Shown piece after piece: positions 27,129 through 38,205 of a stretch of DNA of 57,097 bases. The notes under the pieces are model-generated. The model did not search any database. It was not told the DNA's origin and worked only from the letters and a program-made list of their open reading frames with translations. The DNA lies in NCBI GenBank assembly GCA_949296805.1, contig CASFPO010000049.1:1-57097 (forward strand). The letters run 5' to 3'. Source of the stretch: an uncultured Bacillota bacterium (lineage in GTDB: Bacteria > Bacillota > Clostridia > Christensenellales > UBA1242). The translations under genes were made by a program, and so were the position numbers. How positions within the stretch are numbered: position 1 is the first letter of the stretch; every line of letters begins with the position of its first letter.

Positions 27129-27152
27129 ATCTAAACATATTTTAGTTTAGAT
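27129..27152 (-). terminator. Terminator of the lipoprotein unit
   Basis: ATCTAAAC, 8-base loop, GTTTAGAT, followed on the minus strand by a run of T residues. It lies past the stop at 27226. Confidence 0.7.
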
Positions 27153-27225
27153 CTTTTTGCTAGTTTCAAAAGGGTTGACCCATTCTCTAACTTTCTTTTT
27201 TTATTTTCTATAACTTTCTTTATTT

Positions 27226-28110
27226 TTAATGATTTTTGTATTTTCTTTTAAAAACCTTTGCAATTTTTTTGCGCTCATAAAATATATAAAGAACTACCCC
27301 TACAATAAAAGTAATAACTACACACAGAATGTACCATAGCCCTATATTAACTTGATAGGTTGTCATACTTATTGTGTTTTCTGCTGTCAACTGGTTGTGA
27401 TTGACCATCCAAATATGGTGTTTATGTCCTAGGCTATCCGTCAATTTTAAGTCACTATCTGAATGAATTCGCTTTGAAAAGGTAGCATAATCATAAATTA
27501 ATGTTGGGCTATAACTATTGTCTATTTGAGCATTAAACGACAAGTCCTTTACTGCTTGCAAGTAAATTTGAACGTACCTATCTCCTACATATATGCTTTC
27601 ATCTTCTCCGACCTGCTGTTTGGCTGAAAAAGGAAAAGTCCCTTGCTGAGTATTTTTGCTTAGCAACACAGCACCATCACTAGCCTCAATCTGTCCGCTA
27701 TTATGGTAATAATTCCAACTTTGAATACTTGTGAAAAGCATATCAAAGCCAACACTATCCTGCCTCTCGTTATAAGTAACTGCACTTATTATAAGCCCTC
27801 TGTTTATTTTAAATTCTTCCACAGGATTTTGCAAATACAAAAGCGTAAAGTTCATCAAAAACTCATAACGAAGCTCTTCAACACCCTCAATAAGCGTTTG
27901 TTTAAAGCTTTCAAGGTCTTTTTCCTCGCCAAGCTCAGATATTCTTTGCGAATTAACAGAAAAGTCAAGTGTTTGCATAATCTGTCCGTTTGAAGATATA
28001 TCAAGTCCTAATAGAATGTAATCGTCAAGCTTAGGCAAGGCAGAGCTATTACACCCAGAAAAACAAAATAAAGAAAACATTATTGTTAACAAAAGCATAA
28101 ACTTTTTCAT
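27226..28110 (-). CDS. Lipoprotein with C-terminal membrane segment
   Basis: The signal peptide ends in lipobox FSGC (Cys about residue 20). The mature domain of about 225 residues is beta-rich with no enzymatic motif, then comes a transmembrane segment (about 256-278) and a basic cytoplasmic tail (ERKKIAKVFKRKYKNH). This lipid-plus-helix topology resembles LppM-type proteins, but I could not confirm homology. It lies 68 bases after the giant lipoprotein gene on the same strand and may be co-transcribed with it. Confidence 0.75.
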   Translation of the reverse strand: MKKFMLLLTIMFSLFCFSGCNSSALPKLDDYILLGLDISSNGQIMQTLDFSVNSQRISELGEEKDLESFKQTLIEGVEELRYEFLMNFTLLYLQNPVEEFKINRGLIISAVTYNERQDSVGFDMLFTSIQSWNYYHNSGQIEASDGAVLLSKNTQQGTFPFSAKQQVGEDESIYVGDRYVQIYLQAVKDLSFNAQIDNSYSPTLIYDYATFSKRIHSDSDLKLTDSLGHKHHIWMVNHNQLTAENTISMTTYQVNIGLWYILCVVITFIVGVVLYIFYERKKIAKVFKRKYKNH

Positions 28111-28178
28111 AACTATATAATATTCTCTTTATTTTATTTTTAAAACACTGGCTTGTAATTTTTATTGTTGAATAAGTG

Positions 28179-31100
28179 TTATCTACTTATTGAGGCTGTA
28201 TATCCATTTTCAACACTCTGAATTCTTAAGTAATATCCATCGCCACAGCTGATTGTAGTTGCAGTTATAGGAGCTGTGCTAATGACCGTTGCAGTTCCCG
28301 AGCCAACTGACGCATAGTTTGTACCAAGGTCAGCCGAAGGTGGCACAGGAGTTGTCACTACAAGAGCGTTGCCAGCGGTATCTACAAGATAGTTGATGGT
28401 TCCAGAAGAAAGCGAGTATACAATTCCAGCAAAGTATTGAGCTATGCTTGCAATTTCTGGCTTTGTAAATGTTCCATTATTGTAGCAATAGCTAAGGCTT
28501 CCGTTTGAGCTTATTGTTGCCACACCAGTAAAGTACACCGCACATCCAACAGTTGAGGTCAAAGTGAAGTTACCTTCATTGCCAACCTTATTGAGCGTTG
28601 AATTGTTGACAATTACAATTCCGCTTGCATAAACGTTGATATTGCTTTGTCTTACTTGAAGAGCAACATCTCCATAATTAAAGCAATTTTCGATCAATCC
28701 GTTATAGCCATCTCTACTAGAGTTTACTAATGCAATTCCACCATAGACAAAATTGATGTTTACCTGTGGCATATTATATGAAAGGTCAGCATAATTATTG
28801 CAATTTGTTATCTGCCCATAATTAATACTTACTATTCCACCCACAAAGATGTCATTTGAGTAACCAGTGCCCTGCAGACTTGTTATAGTCATTGTGCGAG
28901 TAGTCACATTGTCAATTTGTCCATAGTTATAAAGTGCTAGCGGGCTTATTAGCACGTCACTACCATCAAGCGAGGTAATGTTAAGCTCCATATTCAACTC
29001 CAAATCCTTCACTGTTGCACTTGGAGACAAACTTTCAAACAAAGCAAAATATTTAGTAAAGTAAAGACCGCTAAGTCCTGGCACTGAAGTAGAATAAGTT
29101 TCATTCATGGCTATAAGATCGCTGATTTGCAAAGTTATACTATAGCCATCTCCATCAAGCGAGCCATAGAATTGACTAATAAACAAAGCGTCATCTACAA
29201 TAAGTCTATCTTGTTCTAATATAATATCTGACGTTAAGATAAAATAGAAAGCTTGTTGTAGCCTATTTCTACGTGCAATATTGTAAAAATCCTCAGCATC
29301 AGCAATTCTGTAAGGATCACTTTCGCTTCCATTTCCTCCCGAGAATAGATCAAACTCAATTCCGCCCTCAGGCATATTGAATTGAATGGAATCACTATAC
29401 AGATACAATGTTTCAGCGGTTATTTGAGCAGTTCTGCGAGCTTTTAATGAGAAGGAAGTGATCATACCTCTTTCTTGAGGCATATAGAAATTGTCTGTTG
29501 TGCTTGTAGTTATTGTATAAAGATTGTCTGTTGTAACCTCAATATAATACTCAAAATCATTTATATTGTTGCCGTTATTCCACTCCCATGCAAACATATA
29601 GTTTTCGCTATCCCAAATTATATCAACAAGAGCCTCTCCATTTTCCGAAATCATAGTATTTGCAATGTTAAAATGCAGTGTGTCACTATAGAGGATTAAA
29701 AGTCTATTAACTGTACTAGCCTCCTGTCCATCTCGCACTTGAATTCTAAGCTCTGTCATATCATTTGTAATCGTAAAGGTCTTTGAAGAACTATTTCTAT
29801 CTAGAAGTGTAGTGAATGTACCTGCCCCCGTAGTATACTCGATAGCAATTTCATAGAAGGAATTATCTCCTGCTATGGTCACATATCTAAAGTAACTACT
29901 AAAGTCAAGAATTGTTTGTTCTCCATTTAAAGTTATTTGATAGTTACCGTCAAGAGAGGTCATTTTATAGACTGAGTTAATTTCAAGCGATTTTGAAATC
30001 AATCCATTTTCAGTATAGATTTGAACAGTTATATTAAATGGATTAATATTGTTTAACTGTCCTTCATCTAAAGTAAACGCAACTAGCACATAACCTGCAG
30101 TGTAGGAAGATGAGCTTACGCTATACTCATGACTTCCAGTAAGTTCTATCGATTGTGTCCTGCCATTTTGAATATAATTTGCTCTTATTAAAGTTCTTGA
30201 GCTTGCACTTTGATTGTTCTCATCAGTTATAACTTCTCCACCATAGCTTGCGGTTGAAATATAATAGATGATTTTTCCTTCAGCCACGCCGTTATTGTTT
30301 ATGTTCTCATTTGGACTTAAGATTGGCGCCGATGTCCTTGTAATAGGCTGATTGCTTGAACCAAGTTGCAAGGAAGCTCCCCTTAAAATATGAGTAGTCT
30401 GGTCGCTGTAATAGACACTATCTGCTATCAAATAGCTTTCGTTTTCAAGCGTTGTAATACTTCTAACATCATCACTTGCTTGACCTGCTAACGCAACAAC
30501 TTCCACTGAATAATAGTCATAATCTTGACTGATATGATCTGCACTGAGGAAATTGTTTACAGTGTAATAAATTTCTCTATCTATATAGCTATATGAAGTA
30601 TCTAATTCATTTTCGCCAATCACTTGATTATAATAATTTACGGTCACTTGATAGAGGATACTGCCTTGCTCAATATTGTCAGGATTTTGCACAATATCCC
30701 ATTTGATATTACCTTGATCTATATATGGCAAGCCATCAATAATATTTAGCATTCTTGCTGAAATCTGAGATTCCTCCGATGAGAAAAGCATTGTTGCAGA
30801 CGTCAGTCCTGTATTTTCGTTTTCAACATAGAAAGTCCAAATATAGTCCGCTCCGTGGCTAGTCTGCCCTATACTTTCACTTGCTACAATTTGTCCGCTA
30901 TTTCCTAACAAATAGGTAAAGAAAGTATCGGCAATAAGCTCAGATGGATAGGAAATCTCTCCACTCTCCACATCAATAGAACCGACTCTGTAGGTTATAA
31001 AACTGTTAGCTCCTCTTCTAAGGATGTTTTCATAATAATAGCCATCTCCCTGTTGTCTAGATATGTTATTTGCTAGCAAGTAATGCAAGGATTGATCTTG

Positions 31101-34100
31101 AGTATAATTAAAATCTGCATTATTATAAGTTATATATAAATTATTATCAGATGTGGATAAGGCAGGCTGATTTAGTTTGTATAAATTTTCTATTGCATAG
31201 GTCTTACTTTCCACATTTATTGTATTATATGATATCGAGCCATTCACTGAAAGAACAATATATTCATAAGCTCCTACTCTTGGTAAATCTATGTAAGCAA
31301 TACCATTGTTGATTTGAATTGTCCTTTGAGCAACGCCAGAGCCAACTGCCAAATATCTCATTAAGATATAATTATTGTCATTTAAAGACGTAGTTACTAG
31401 CATCTGCCCATTTTGGAAAGATACACTATCTGCTGGCAAGTCAAGGTACCTTAAATTAAATACCGCACTCTTTCCATTTGGAACATACCCATCATCTTCT
31501 GAAAGAGCATAGATATCAACTCTCATTAAAGTATTTACATCAATTGGCTCAACATTTAGGCTATCATACGCCAAACGTAAAGCGGTTAGATTAATTTTAA
31601 ACCCAGGAACTTCTGCAGTGCTTGACTGGTCACTTACGACACCCTCTAAGAAATTGCTATTACTGTCATAAATTTCCCAACCAGTGCCATCTGAGTAAAC
31701 TAAATCAAATCTAAGGGTTTTATCTGTATAAATTGTGCCATTTATTACCGTGTAGTTAAATCGCATTATCATCGCATAATGAGTAACATATTGATAGCTA
31801 TAACTTGCTCCCCCATTATTTATATAAGTTTGAGCATTGCCCAACGTTGCAAAATAATTATTGTGATCGCCTTCTACTTCAGACGAAAGACTAAGGGACG
31901 GACTTGCGGTAACATATATTGTAGTTGAGCTGGATATATCAGAGTCAATATATCTTCGCAGTGAACCTTTGTGATATACCGAAAGAGCATATTTTCCAGA
32001 TGGTATAATATTTCCAAAATCGTCAAAGAGCAAACTATCGCCAGAGATACCTTTGTTTGACTCGCTCAAAGTTTGAACCATATTTTTAAAATATGTAGCA
32101 TTTGAAGTCGAAAGATTTTGAATAGTGCTAGCATAAGCCTCTAGTAAATCAAAATAGGATGCCTGTGGCTGAGTAAGTACTGTGCTGTTGTTATTTATAA
32201 CTATATCTGGCAATAATTGATAGCCATAGATTGTAACTTCATAGTAGGTGTTGGTCTCAGCCCCTGTTCCACTATCAAGAGCGGTAAAACGCAAAGTTAA
32301 CGTTTGCTGTTCTATAGTTGAAGTGTGGAAGTAGAATGGAGAGGTATATATAACGTCGCCCATTAAATTATACAAAAGCTCGTCGTGAGTAGTATTTGCA
32401 AAGTAATCTGAAATAGTTTGCATAAATTGAGTATTTGCAAAAGCTCCCCTTTCAAACACTATCTTTCCATTTTCCACATCAAGAGGAAGAGGTTGAGTAT
32501 ATTTGAGTGCCTGAGTTTGATTTTCTGTCTCCTCTGAAGCAATAACTTGTAATGAGGATGAAACAGCTTTCACAGTTATGTTATAGGTCTTACCTGGAGT
32601 TAAGTTTGCCTGTCTTAAGTCAAAAGCTGAAGCATATGAAAGCAAACTATATGACTGCGAATCATTAATCTCAGCAGAAGTAAATGTAATATAATATGCG
32701 GTAGGAGTGTATTGGTTAAGCCCTATCATACTTTGCTCAGCACTCCATTGCCATATTAAATTGTTGCCATCAATTTGTAGGTAATTTGAAGTTGTTGTAT
32801 CGTCATTGACCTTATTGAGTTTTAGCAGTTCATAACTTTGCAGTGAATATTGGTTAAACACTTCTCCTCTGCCAACTCGGGCTATTTCAATATAGAATCT
32901 GCCATACTGATATTCTGCTAATAGATCGTTTATGCTAACTGCATAGCACTCTGTTTGAGTCACATTTGTCAGTGATGCATCATAAGTCTTTGAAAAATAA
33001 CTTGTTCCATCATTATTATTTACGCACCAATAGCCTCGCAACTCCTCTGCTGAAAAGAAAGTATTTCCCTGAAATAGATAAGCCTGCTGACTGTCATCAT
33101 AAAGATTAATTTTCATCACAACGCCTAAAGTGTCATCTTCAGCTGGTATATCAAATAAGAAATAATCGTGAGCCATATCTGCTCTTGTTCTATTTGGTGT
33201 GCTGTCGATTGTGTAGTCAAAGGCGAATGGAACAAAATCTGACCTTATGCAACCTTCTTTAGTAACCGCCACCTCAAACTCATATCTTGCTTCCAATAAA
33301 GGCAAATATTGTCCTATGGAACTTAAAAGGTCTATAAGTAGCATTGTAAAGTTTGAAGTACTACCTTCCTCACTTGGCGAAGCACTAATTCTATATTCTC
33401 TGCCCAAATAATCTACTTTAAATATAAATAGCAAGTCGGTAAAATTGTCAGGGTATAAGGATATTTCTACTCTACCATTATCAGCTATATCAATTTCTCT
33501 TATACCTTGAAGTTTCGTGCCTGTTATAGATAAAAGATTGCTAGAAGGTAAAATTGTTCTGTTTTCATCATAGGCAATAACACTGATAGTGTAATAGCCA
33601 TATCTATCTTGAAGTAAGCCTTCTTGCATAAGGTCTATGACCTTATTGTCCTCTCCTTGATATATAAGTTTCTCGCTAACAAGACGATCGTTGATTGAAA
33701 TTTCAATTAAATATGAACTTGTTTGCTGGCTAGTTATAGTTAGTACGCCGTCTTGAGAAACAGAAATATCTTCTACAGTTAAATAACGATTGATTGTTAT
33801 TTCGTTTGATTGAGAGGTTATATATCCAGTGCAATGCACTTTTATCGAGATATCACTACTGCCCTTGCCTAGTAAATTTTTGTTAAGTCGAAGATTATAC
33901 TGCCCATCTATATTGCTTATGCTATAATCAGCTGAACTTGAAGTTATAAAGATGTTGCTCTGCTCGTTATTATTTGTTATGCTAACTTCAAAATATACGC
34001 CACTAAAAGTAGACCATCTGTCGTCAAAGGTTATTAAAAGATAACTATTGAGCTTATTTTCCATTTCAGTAGTATATGCATCGTTGTCATTTACGATATA

Positions 34101-37100
34101 GCTAATTTCTCCTACAGGAAGAAGCTTTTGAGTTTGCTGAAGTTGTCCTGTCTTTTCTCCATAATAGCCTTTAGCTAAGCCATTTGCAAGAGTTAAGGTA
34201 TATGCCTGGTCTACCTTTGCCTCCACTGTAATTGACACGTCTCCTTCAAGTACAGCCTCTATCTTTGCTTCAATATCCTGAATGTCATAAGAGGTATCAG
34301 TGGTTGTAATCAAATAAGTGCTCTCTCCGTTTGCTACCGTTAAATAATAGGTAACCGGATAAATATTGTTGCCTATAAAATCGCTAGCAATATTATTCCA
34401 AGATATAATATCTCCAGCAAGAGCTACGTTAAATGCCATACTATCTAAATCGACAAGTTCAAAGGTTGTAATGGCAGAATCAAAGTAGAACTGTGTTTGG
34501 CTATTATTTTGAGCCAAAACTTGAAAAGTAAAGCTGGTTGTAGCAAAGTTTGAAAGAAGGAAGCTCCCATTTTGGCTAGCTGATGTATAATTAACATTTT
34601 CGCTACTGTTATTTACTAACACACCTTCTGTATTTGTTATATCAGAGCTAAGAGTAAAGGAAACTACCGCCTCTCCGTCTGCATTATTTGAGACACTTAT
34701 TGACTGAATAGATGCTAGTTGCTTAATTTTTATAACATTTGAATTTTCTGAAGTTAAATAATTTACATTTTTGCTTTTTACATATACTTGTTGATTGTCG
34801 GTAAAATCAAATTCACTTAAATTAGAAAGTGCTATTGAAGTAGCAGTATAATCTTCTTTAGCAAGAATATCTCCGATATAAAGATCATAAGTTGTGCCTT
34901 GTGCTACATCATTCCAGCTAATAACTAAGGTATCTGGATTAAAAGTAACCGTTGGGGCTCCAAGTTTATAAAGCGTAAGGCTTGTCTGTCCAGAAATCGT
35001 TGTGCCATCGGCTGAAGGTAGTATATATATCCCATCTGCAAAGGAATTTTTAAATGCACTTAACCTAACCTCTATACTCTCCGCTTGGCTGTATGCCCCA
35101 TTAAAGAAGTCATCGCTAAGGCATAAATTATTTATATATGTTTGCAAATCAAGGTTAAGCTGATTGGTGTTGATGTATCTTCTAAAATACCCATCTCCAT
35201 TAGTTTGATGTTTTGTTATTAAGGTTAAGTAATAGCCTTCCACATTGACATCAGCGTTATTCCAACTTAACAGACCATCGTTATAATTTATGTTTGTCGG
35301 AACAGCCAGTCGCTTAAAATCAACATCTCGTTGAAGTCCATCAATATAGTAATTGTTGCCTTGTCTTTGTCCTGCCTTGAAATAGAACGAAAGGGTAAAT
35401 TCATTATCATATACAGATTGGTCAATAATATTGATGCTTTGCTCATTGTTTAAATTGACAACTTCGCCTTCTAGCATAATTACTGGGTAACTGGCATTTT
35501 CAATCATTGTAACCGCAAATTCCTCTGCCGATTTTAATCCGTAGCTGTCAGTCCTTTCAGTAACTGTAAACTCTGGCTGAGGCAATCTTGTCACGGTCAA
35601 AGCAAAAGGCAGGGAATCTGTATGCAAGTTTCCATCCTCGCTTTGCCCAACATTTGCTATAACTTCAATTTCATAGGTGTCTGCTTGAGTAAATTCATTT
35701 TCAATCTGATAGACTGCTTGTCTGCTTTCGCCATTATAATATATAGATTTTTCAAGAGCTCCATCTATGTACACATCAAAGCCACCCGCATACTGTGGAC
35801 AATCTATAATTAATTGATAGCCACCCACATCTGTAAACGTCACGGTAGGCATCTCAATTTGTTCATAGACCAAGAACTTATCTTCAAAATAATTGCTATC
35901 ACTATAAAAATCACTATCAAGATAAAGGTTGTCATTTATTGAGACCGACCTAATTCTTATTATATAATAACCAAATTCAAGAGCCTCAAGCGTTTGTCCC
36001 TCACTCGTTCCTCCGCTAAGTATTGGTGTCGGGTTTGTAATAACATAATCTTGATCTGCTTGATAAATATCATAATAATACATTGCGTATTCATTATTTA
36101 AAGTGTTCCAAGAATAGTAGCCATTCGTTTGCTCTTCAGCTTTGGTCACAAGTTCAAGCAGTGAAAGAGTTTTTTCAATGGACACAAGAGGTGCAACCTC
36201 AGTTTCGTTCTCAACTCTTCCTGCCTCTATTTTTATAATATATTTATTGTCTAGTGGAGCAAACTCATGTAAATTTGTAATGCTTAAGTTTACAAAGCCT
36301 AAGTTTGAACTTACAACAGTATCCTCTACCAATACACCGTTTATATAAAGATTATAATAATTTGCATCAAATACTTGATTAAAGGTAAAAGTAGAAAGGT
36401 AGTTATCTTTATTATAACGATGAGTCACTTCTTCAATTTCGTTAAGTATTTTAAAATCAAAAGTATAACTATCAGAAGATATAATATTTTGAGTGCTACG
36501 AGTGCCATCCGTAAAGGCTACAATCTCTCCATTTGACAGTGTTGGAATAGCCTTAATTGCAAAGGTGTAATCTCCAACTGTTAAGTCTGAAAGGTCTATT
36601 TCGTAACGATCGCCTTCTATAATAAGACTTTCCTTTCCATAAGTCACAAGGTATCTGTTGTTGTAGCTATCCTCTGCAAAGACAATCTCAGCAGTATTGC
36701 CAGTAAAGGTTATATCAACAATAGGAATGGAAAGTTTAGCAATATACTCCATATCTGTTGATTTGCTGTTTAAGTATAACTTATCTCCACTTCCACCAAC
36801 TGAGATAACCTCCATACTATACAGTCCGCTCTCAAGCCCTTCAAGGAATATTGTATTTTCCTGTCCCTTTTCTATTGTTTGATATTGATATGTTTCCTGT
36901 GCAATATTTTGAAGGTAGGCTAAGTAACTACTTGCATTTTCAATTTCACTAAAAGTTAAATGGCTATCTTCTTCACTAACATACGTTATCTCAGTACAAG
37001 CTAATTTTTCAATTGAAAGTAAAGAAGCTGAAGAAAGTTTTTTACCGTTTTTATCTTTTGCAATCACTCGAGCTTCAACGCTTTGCCCATTAGCTACATT

Positions 37101-37916
37101 AACAAAGTCATACTCAAAGTAGTCAAGCCCTAGTTGATTTTGCTCAAGATCAGAATATACCTTTAATCCATCAAGATATACATCATAAAGAGCATCTGTT
37201 TTTGCAGTCCAGCTTATTGTAGCCCGCTCATCACGGATAAGTTGTTTATTTTCAATAGATACATTTTCAAGAAGTCCCATCACGCCATAGTTGACAATAT
37301 AACCTTGACTTTCTTGAGAATTGTCTATATATTCTCCCTCGCCCATTGCCGTGAGTTTTACATAGTAAGAGCCTTCCTCTTCCAGCTGAAAACTATTGCC
37401 ATTTATTGTTTTTTCATCAAACACTAAATCGCTTTCTACTATAGTTTCAAGCCCTGTAATATTTGCTATTTTTAAAATATAATTTTGTGCATAGATAGTA
37501 TTCCCATCAGTAAACGTGCCATCAGTAAAGGTGTAGGAATAATCCCAGGACATAAGTCCATTTTCATCACAGGTAGGTTGCAACGGCGTTGAAAACTGAT
37601 ATTTCACTATCACATCTGTTTTAGCAAACACCCTGTCATTGTATTTTGCAAAAATTATACTTTTGCCCGAGCTAAGAGCCAAAAATCCATCTTCTTGCTT
37701 TTGCAAAACTTCGGAGTTAGAGGAGACAAACTCTATATCACTAATATTTGCTCCTTTAATTATTGTAAGTTCGTCATAAAAATCTTTTGTATCTCCAATT
37801 GATACAGTATACTCAGACCTTTTAAATTCTCCGCTTACACTTGGACTACTACTGCATGCAGATAGCATAATGGCAGAAGTAAATAAAAGTGTAAAAAGTG
37901 CCAATAATTTTTTCAT
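28179..37916 (-). CDS. Giant surface lipoprotein with repeated Ig/FN3-like domains
   Basis: The 3,245 residues begin with a lipoprotein signal (LSAC, Cys about residue 21). The body is a long series of beta domains of about 90-110 residues with the FN3-like pattern LxxPTVxFxxxxLxISWNxV and Tyr-rich strands. Near the C-terminus GNGSESDPYRIADAEDFYNIA opens a GLUG-like beta-helix region with short repeats such as LENCFNYGDVAL. No protease, cell-wall anchor or LPXTG is seen. I chose the ATG at 37916 because the signal peptide starts there. It likely forms a long fibre for adhesion or binding at the cell surface. Confidence 0.85.
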   Translation of the reverse strand: MKKLLALFTLLFTSAIMLSACSSSPSVSGEFKRSEYTVSIGDTKDFYDELTIIKGANISDIEFVSSNSEVLQKQEDGFLALSSGKSIIFAKYNDRVFAKTDVIVKYQFSTPLQPTCDENGLMSWDYSYTFTDGTFTDGNTIYAQNYILKIANITGLETIVESDLVFDEKTINGNSFQLEEEGSYYVKLTAMGEGEYIDNSQESQGYIVNYGVMGLLENVSIENKQLIRDERATISWTAKTDALYDVYLDGLKVYSDLEQNQLGLDYFEYDFVNVANGQSVEARVIAKDKNGKKLSSASLLSIEKLACTEITYVSEEDSHLTFSEIENASSYLAYLQNIAQETYQYQTIEKGQENTIFLEGLESGLYSMEVISVGGSGDKLYLNSKSTDMEYIAKLSIPIVDITFTGNTAEIVFAEDSYNNRYLVTYGKESLIIEGDRYEIDLSDLTVGDYTFAIKAIPTLSNGEIVAFTDGTRSTQNIISSDSYTFDFKILNEIEEVTHRYNKDNYLSTFTFNQVFDANYYNLYINGVLVEDTVVSSNLGFVNLSITNLHEFAPLDNKYIIKIEAGRVENETEVAPLVSIEKTLSLLELVTKAEEQTNGYYSWNTLNNEYAMYYYDIYQADQDYVITNPTPILSGGTSEGQTLEALEFGYYIIRIRSVSINDNLYLDSDFYSDSNYFEDKFLVYEQIEMPTVTFTDVGGYQLIIDCPQYAGGFDVYIDGALEKSIYYNGESRQAVYQIENEFTQADTYEIEVIANVGQSEDGNLHTDSLPFALTVTRLPQPEFTVTERTDSYGLKSAEEFAVTMIENASYPVIMLEGEVVNLNNEQSINIIDQSVYDNEFTLSFYFKAGQRQGNNYYIDGLQRDVDFKRLAVPTNINYNDGLLSWNNADVNVEGYYLTLITKHQTNGDGYFRRYINTNQLNLDLQTYINNLCLSDDFFNGAYSQAESIEVRLSAFKNSFADGIYILPSADGTTISGQTSLTLYKLGAPTVTFNPDTLVISWNDVAQGTTYDLYIGDILAKEDYTATSIALSNLSEFDFTDNQQVYVKSKNVNYLTSENSNVIKIKQLASIQSISVSNNADGEAVVSFTLSSDITNTEGVLVNNSSENVNYTSASQNGSFLLSNFATTSFTFQVLAQNNSQTQFYFDSAITTFELVDLDSMAFNVALAGDIISWNNIASDFIGNNIYPVTYYLTVANGESTYLITTTDTSYDIQDIEAKIEAVLEGDVSITVEAKVDQAYTLTLANGLAKGYYGEKTGQLQQTQKLLPVGEISYIVNDNDAYTTEMENKLNSYLLITFDDRWSTFSGVYFEVSITNNNEQSNIFITSSSADYSISNIDGQYNLRLNKNLLGKGSSDISIKVHCTGYITSQSNEITINRYLTVEDISVSQDGVLTITSQQTSSYLIEISINDRLVSEKLIYQGEDNKVIDLMQEGLLQDRYGYYTISVIAYDENRTILPSSNLLSITGTKLQGIREIDIADNGRVEISLYPDNFTDLLFIFKVDYLGREYRISASPSEEGSTSNFTMLLIDLLSSIGQYLPLLEARYEFEVAVTKEGCIRSDFVPFAFDYTIDSTPNRTRADMAHDYFLFDIPAEDDTLGVVMKINLYDDSQQAYLFQGNTFFSAEELRGYWCVNNNDGTSYFSKTYDASLTNVTQTECYAVSINDLLAEYQYGRFYIEIARVGRGEVFNQYSLQSYELLKLNKVNDDTTTSNYLQIDGNNLIWQWSAEQSMIGLNQYTPTAYYITFTSAEINDSQSYSLLSYASAFDLRQANLTPGKTYNITVKAVSSSLQVIASEETENQTQALKYTQPLPLDVENGKIVFERGAFANTQFMQTISDYFANTTHDELLYNLMGDVIYTSPFYFHTSTIEQQTLTLRFTALDSGTGAETNTYYEVTIYGYQLLPDIVINNNSTVLTQPQASYFDLLEAYASTIQNLSTSNATYFKNMVQTLSESNKGISGDSLLFDDFGNIIPSGKYALSVYHKGSLRRYIDSDISSSTTIYVTASPSLSLSSEVEGDHNNYFATLGNAQTYINNGGASYSYQYVTHYAMIMRFNYTVINGTIYTDKTLRFDLVYSDGTGWEIYDSNSNFLEGVVSDQSSTAEVPGFKINLTALRLAYDSLNVEPIDVNTLMRVDIYALSEDDGYVPNGKSAVFNLRYLDLPADSVSFQNGQMLVTTSLNDNNYILMRYLAVGSGVAQRTIQINNGIAYIDLPRVGAYEYIVLSVNGSISYNTINVESKTYAIENLYKLNQPALSTSDNNLYITYNNADFNYTQDQSLHYLLANNISRQQGDGYYYENILRRGANSFITYRVGSIDVESGEISYPSELIADTFFTYLLGNSGQIVASESIGQTSHGADYIWTFYVENENTGLTSATMLFSSEESQISARMLNIIDGLPYIDQGNIKWDIVQNPDNIEQGSILYQVTVNYYNQVIGENELDTSYSYIDREIYYTVNNFLSADHISQDYDYYSVEVVALAGQASDDVRSITTLENESYLIADSVYYSDQTTHILRGASLQLGSSNQPITRTSAPILSPNENINNNGVAEGKIIYYISTASYGGEVITDENNQSASSRTLIRANYIQNGRTQSIELTGSHEYSVSSSSYTAGYVLVAFTLDEGQLNNINPFNITVQIYTENGLISKSLEINSVYKMTSLDGNYQITLNGEQTILDFSSYFRYVTIAGDNSFYEIAIEYTTGAGTFTTLLDRNSSSKTFTITNDMTELRIQVRDGQEASTVNRLLILYSDTLHFNIANTMISENGEALVDIIWDSENYMFAWEWNNGNNINDFEYYIEVTTDNLYTITTSTTDNFYMPQERGMITSFSLKARRTAQITAETLYLYSDSIQFNMPEGGIEFDLFSGGNGSESDPYRIADAEDFYNIARRNRLQQAFYFILTSDIILEQDRLIVDDALFISQFYGSLDGDGYSITLQISDLIAMNETYSTSVPGLSGLYFTKYFALFESLSPSATVKDLELNMELNITSLDGSDVLISPLALYNYGQIDNVTTRTMTITSLQGTGYSNDIFVGGIVSINYGQITNCNNYADLSYNMPQVNINFVYGGIALVNSSRDGYNGLIENCFNYGDVALQVRQSNINVYASGIVIVNNSTLNKVGNEGNFTLTSTVGCAVYFTGVATISSNGSLSYCYNNGTFTKPEIASIAQYFAGIVYSLSSGTINYLVDTAGNALVVTTPVPPSADLGTNYASVGSGTATVISTAPITATTISCGDGYYLRIQSVENGYTASISR

Positions 37917-37979
37917 ATCCCTACCCTTAGTATTTTCATAATAACACTTTTTTAGTCTTATAAGCAAATGTTTTGTCAA

Positions 37980-38205
37980 ATTTTGAGGGAAAATAAATTA
38001 AATTAATAAATAATATATATTATTTTTAAAGAAATAGGTTGTTTTTTAAACCCAAAAAATAATTTAAAAAATTTAAAATAATTATTAATTTATTAAAAAA
38101 TTAATAAAAAATTAAAAAAAATCAAAAAAATATTAAAAATTAGATAAATATTAAAAAAATTAATTATTTTTAATCATTAGACCTTATTTATTTTTTCCAT
38201 ATTAT
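37980..38205. other. Extremely AT-rich spacer
   Basis: The stretch between the giant lipoprotein gene and the IS200 remnant is almost entirely A and T, with many TTAAAAAATTAA-like words and hardly any G or C between 38060 and 38170. No ORF or stable hairpin is seen. It may hold the promoter of the giant gene and bent or nucleoid-bound DNA. Confidence 0.5.
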
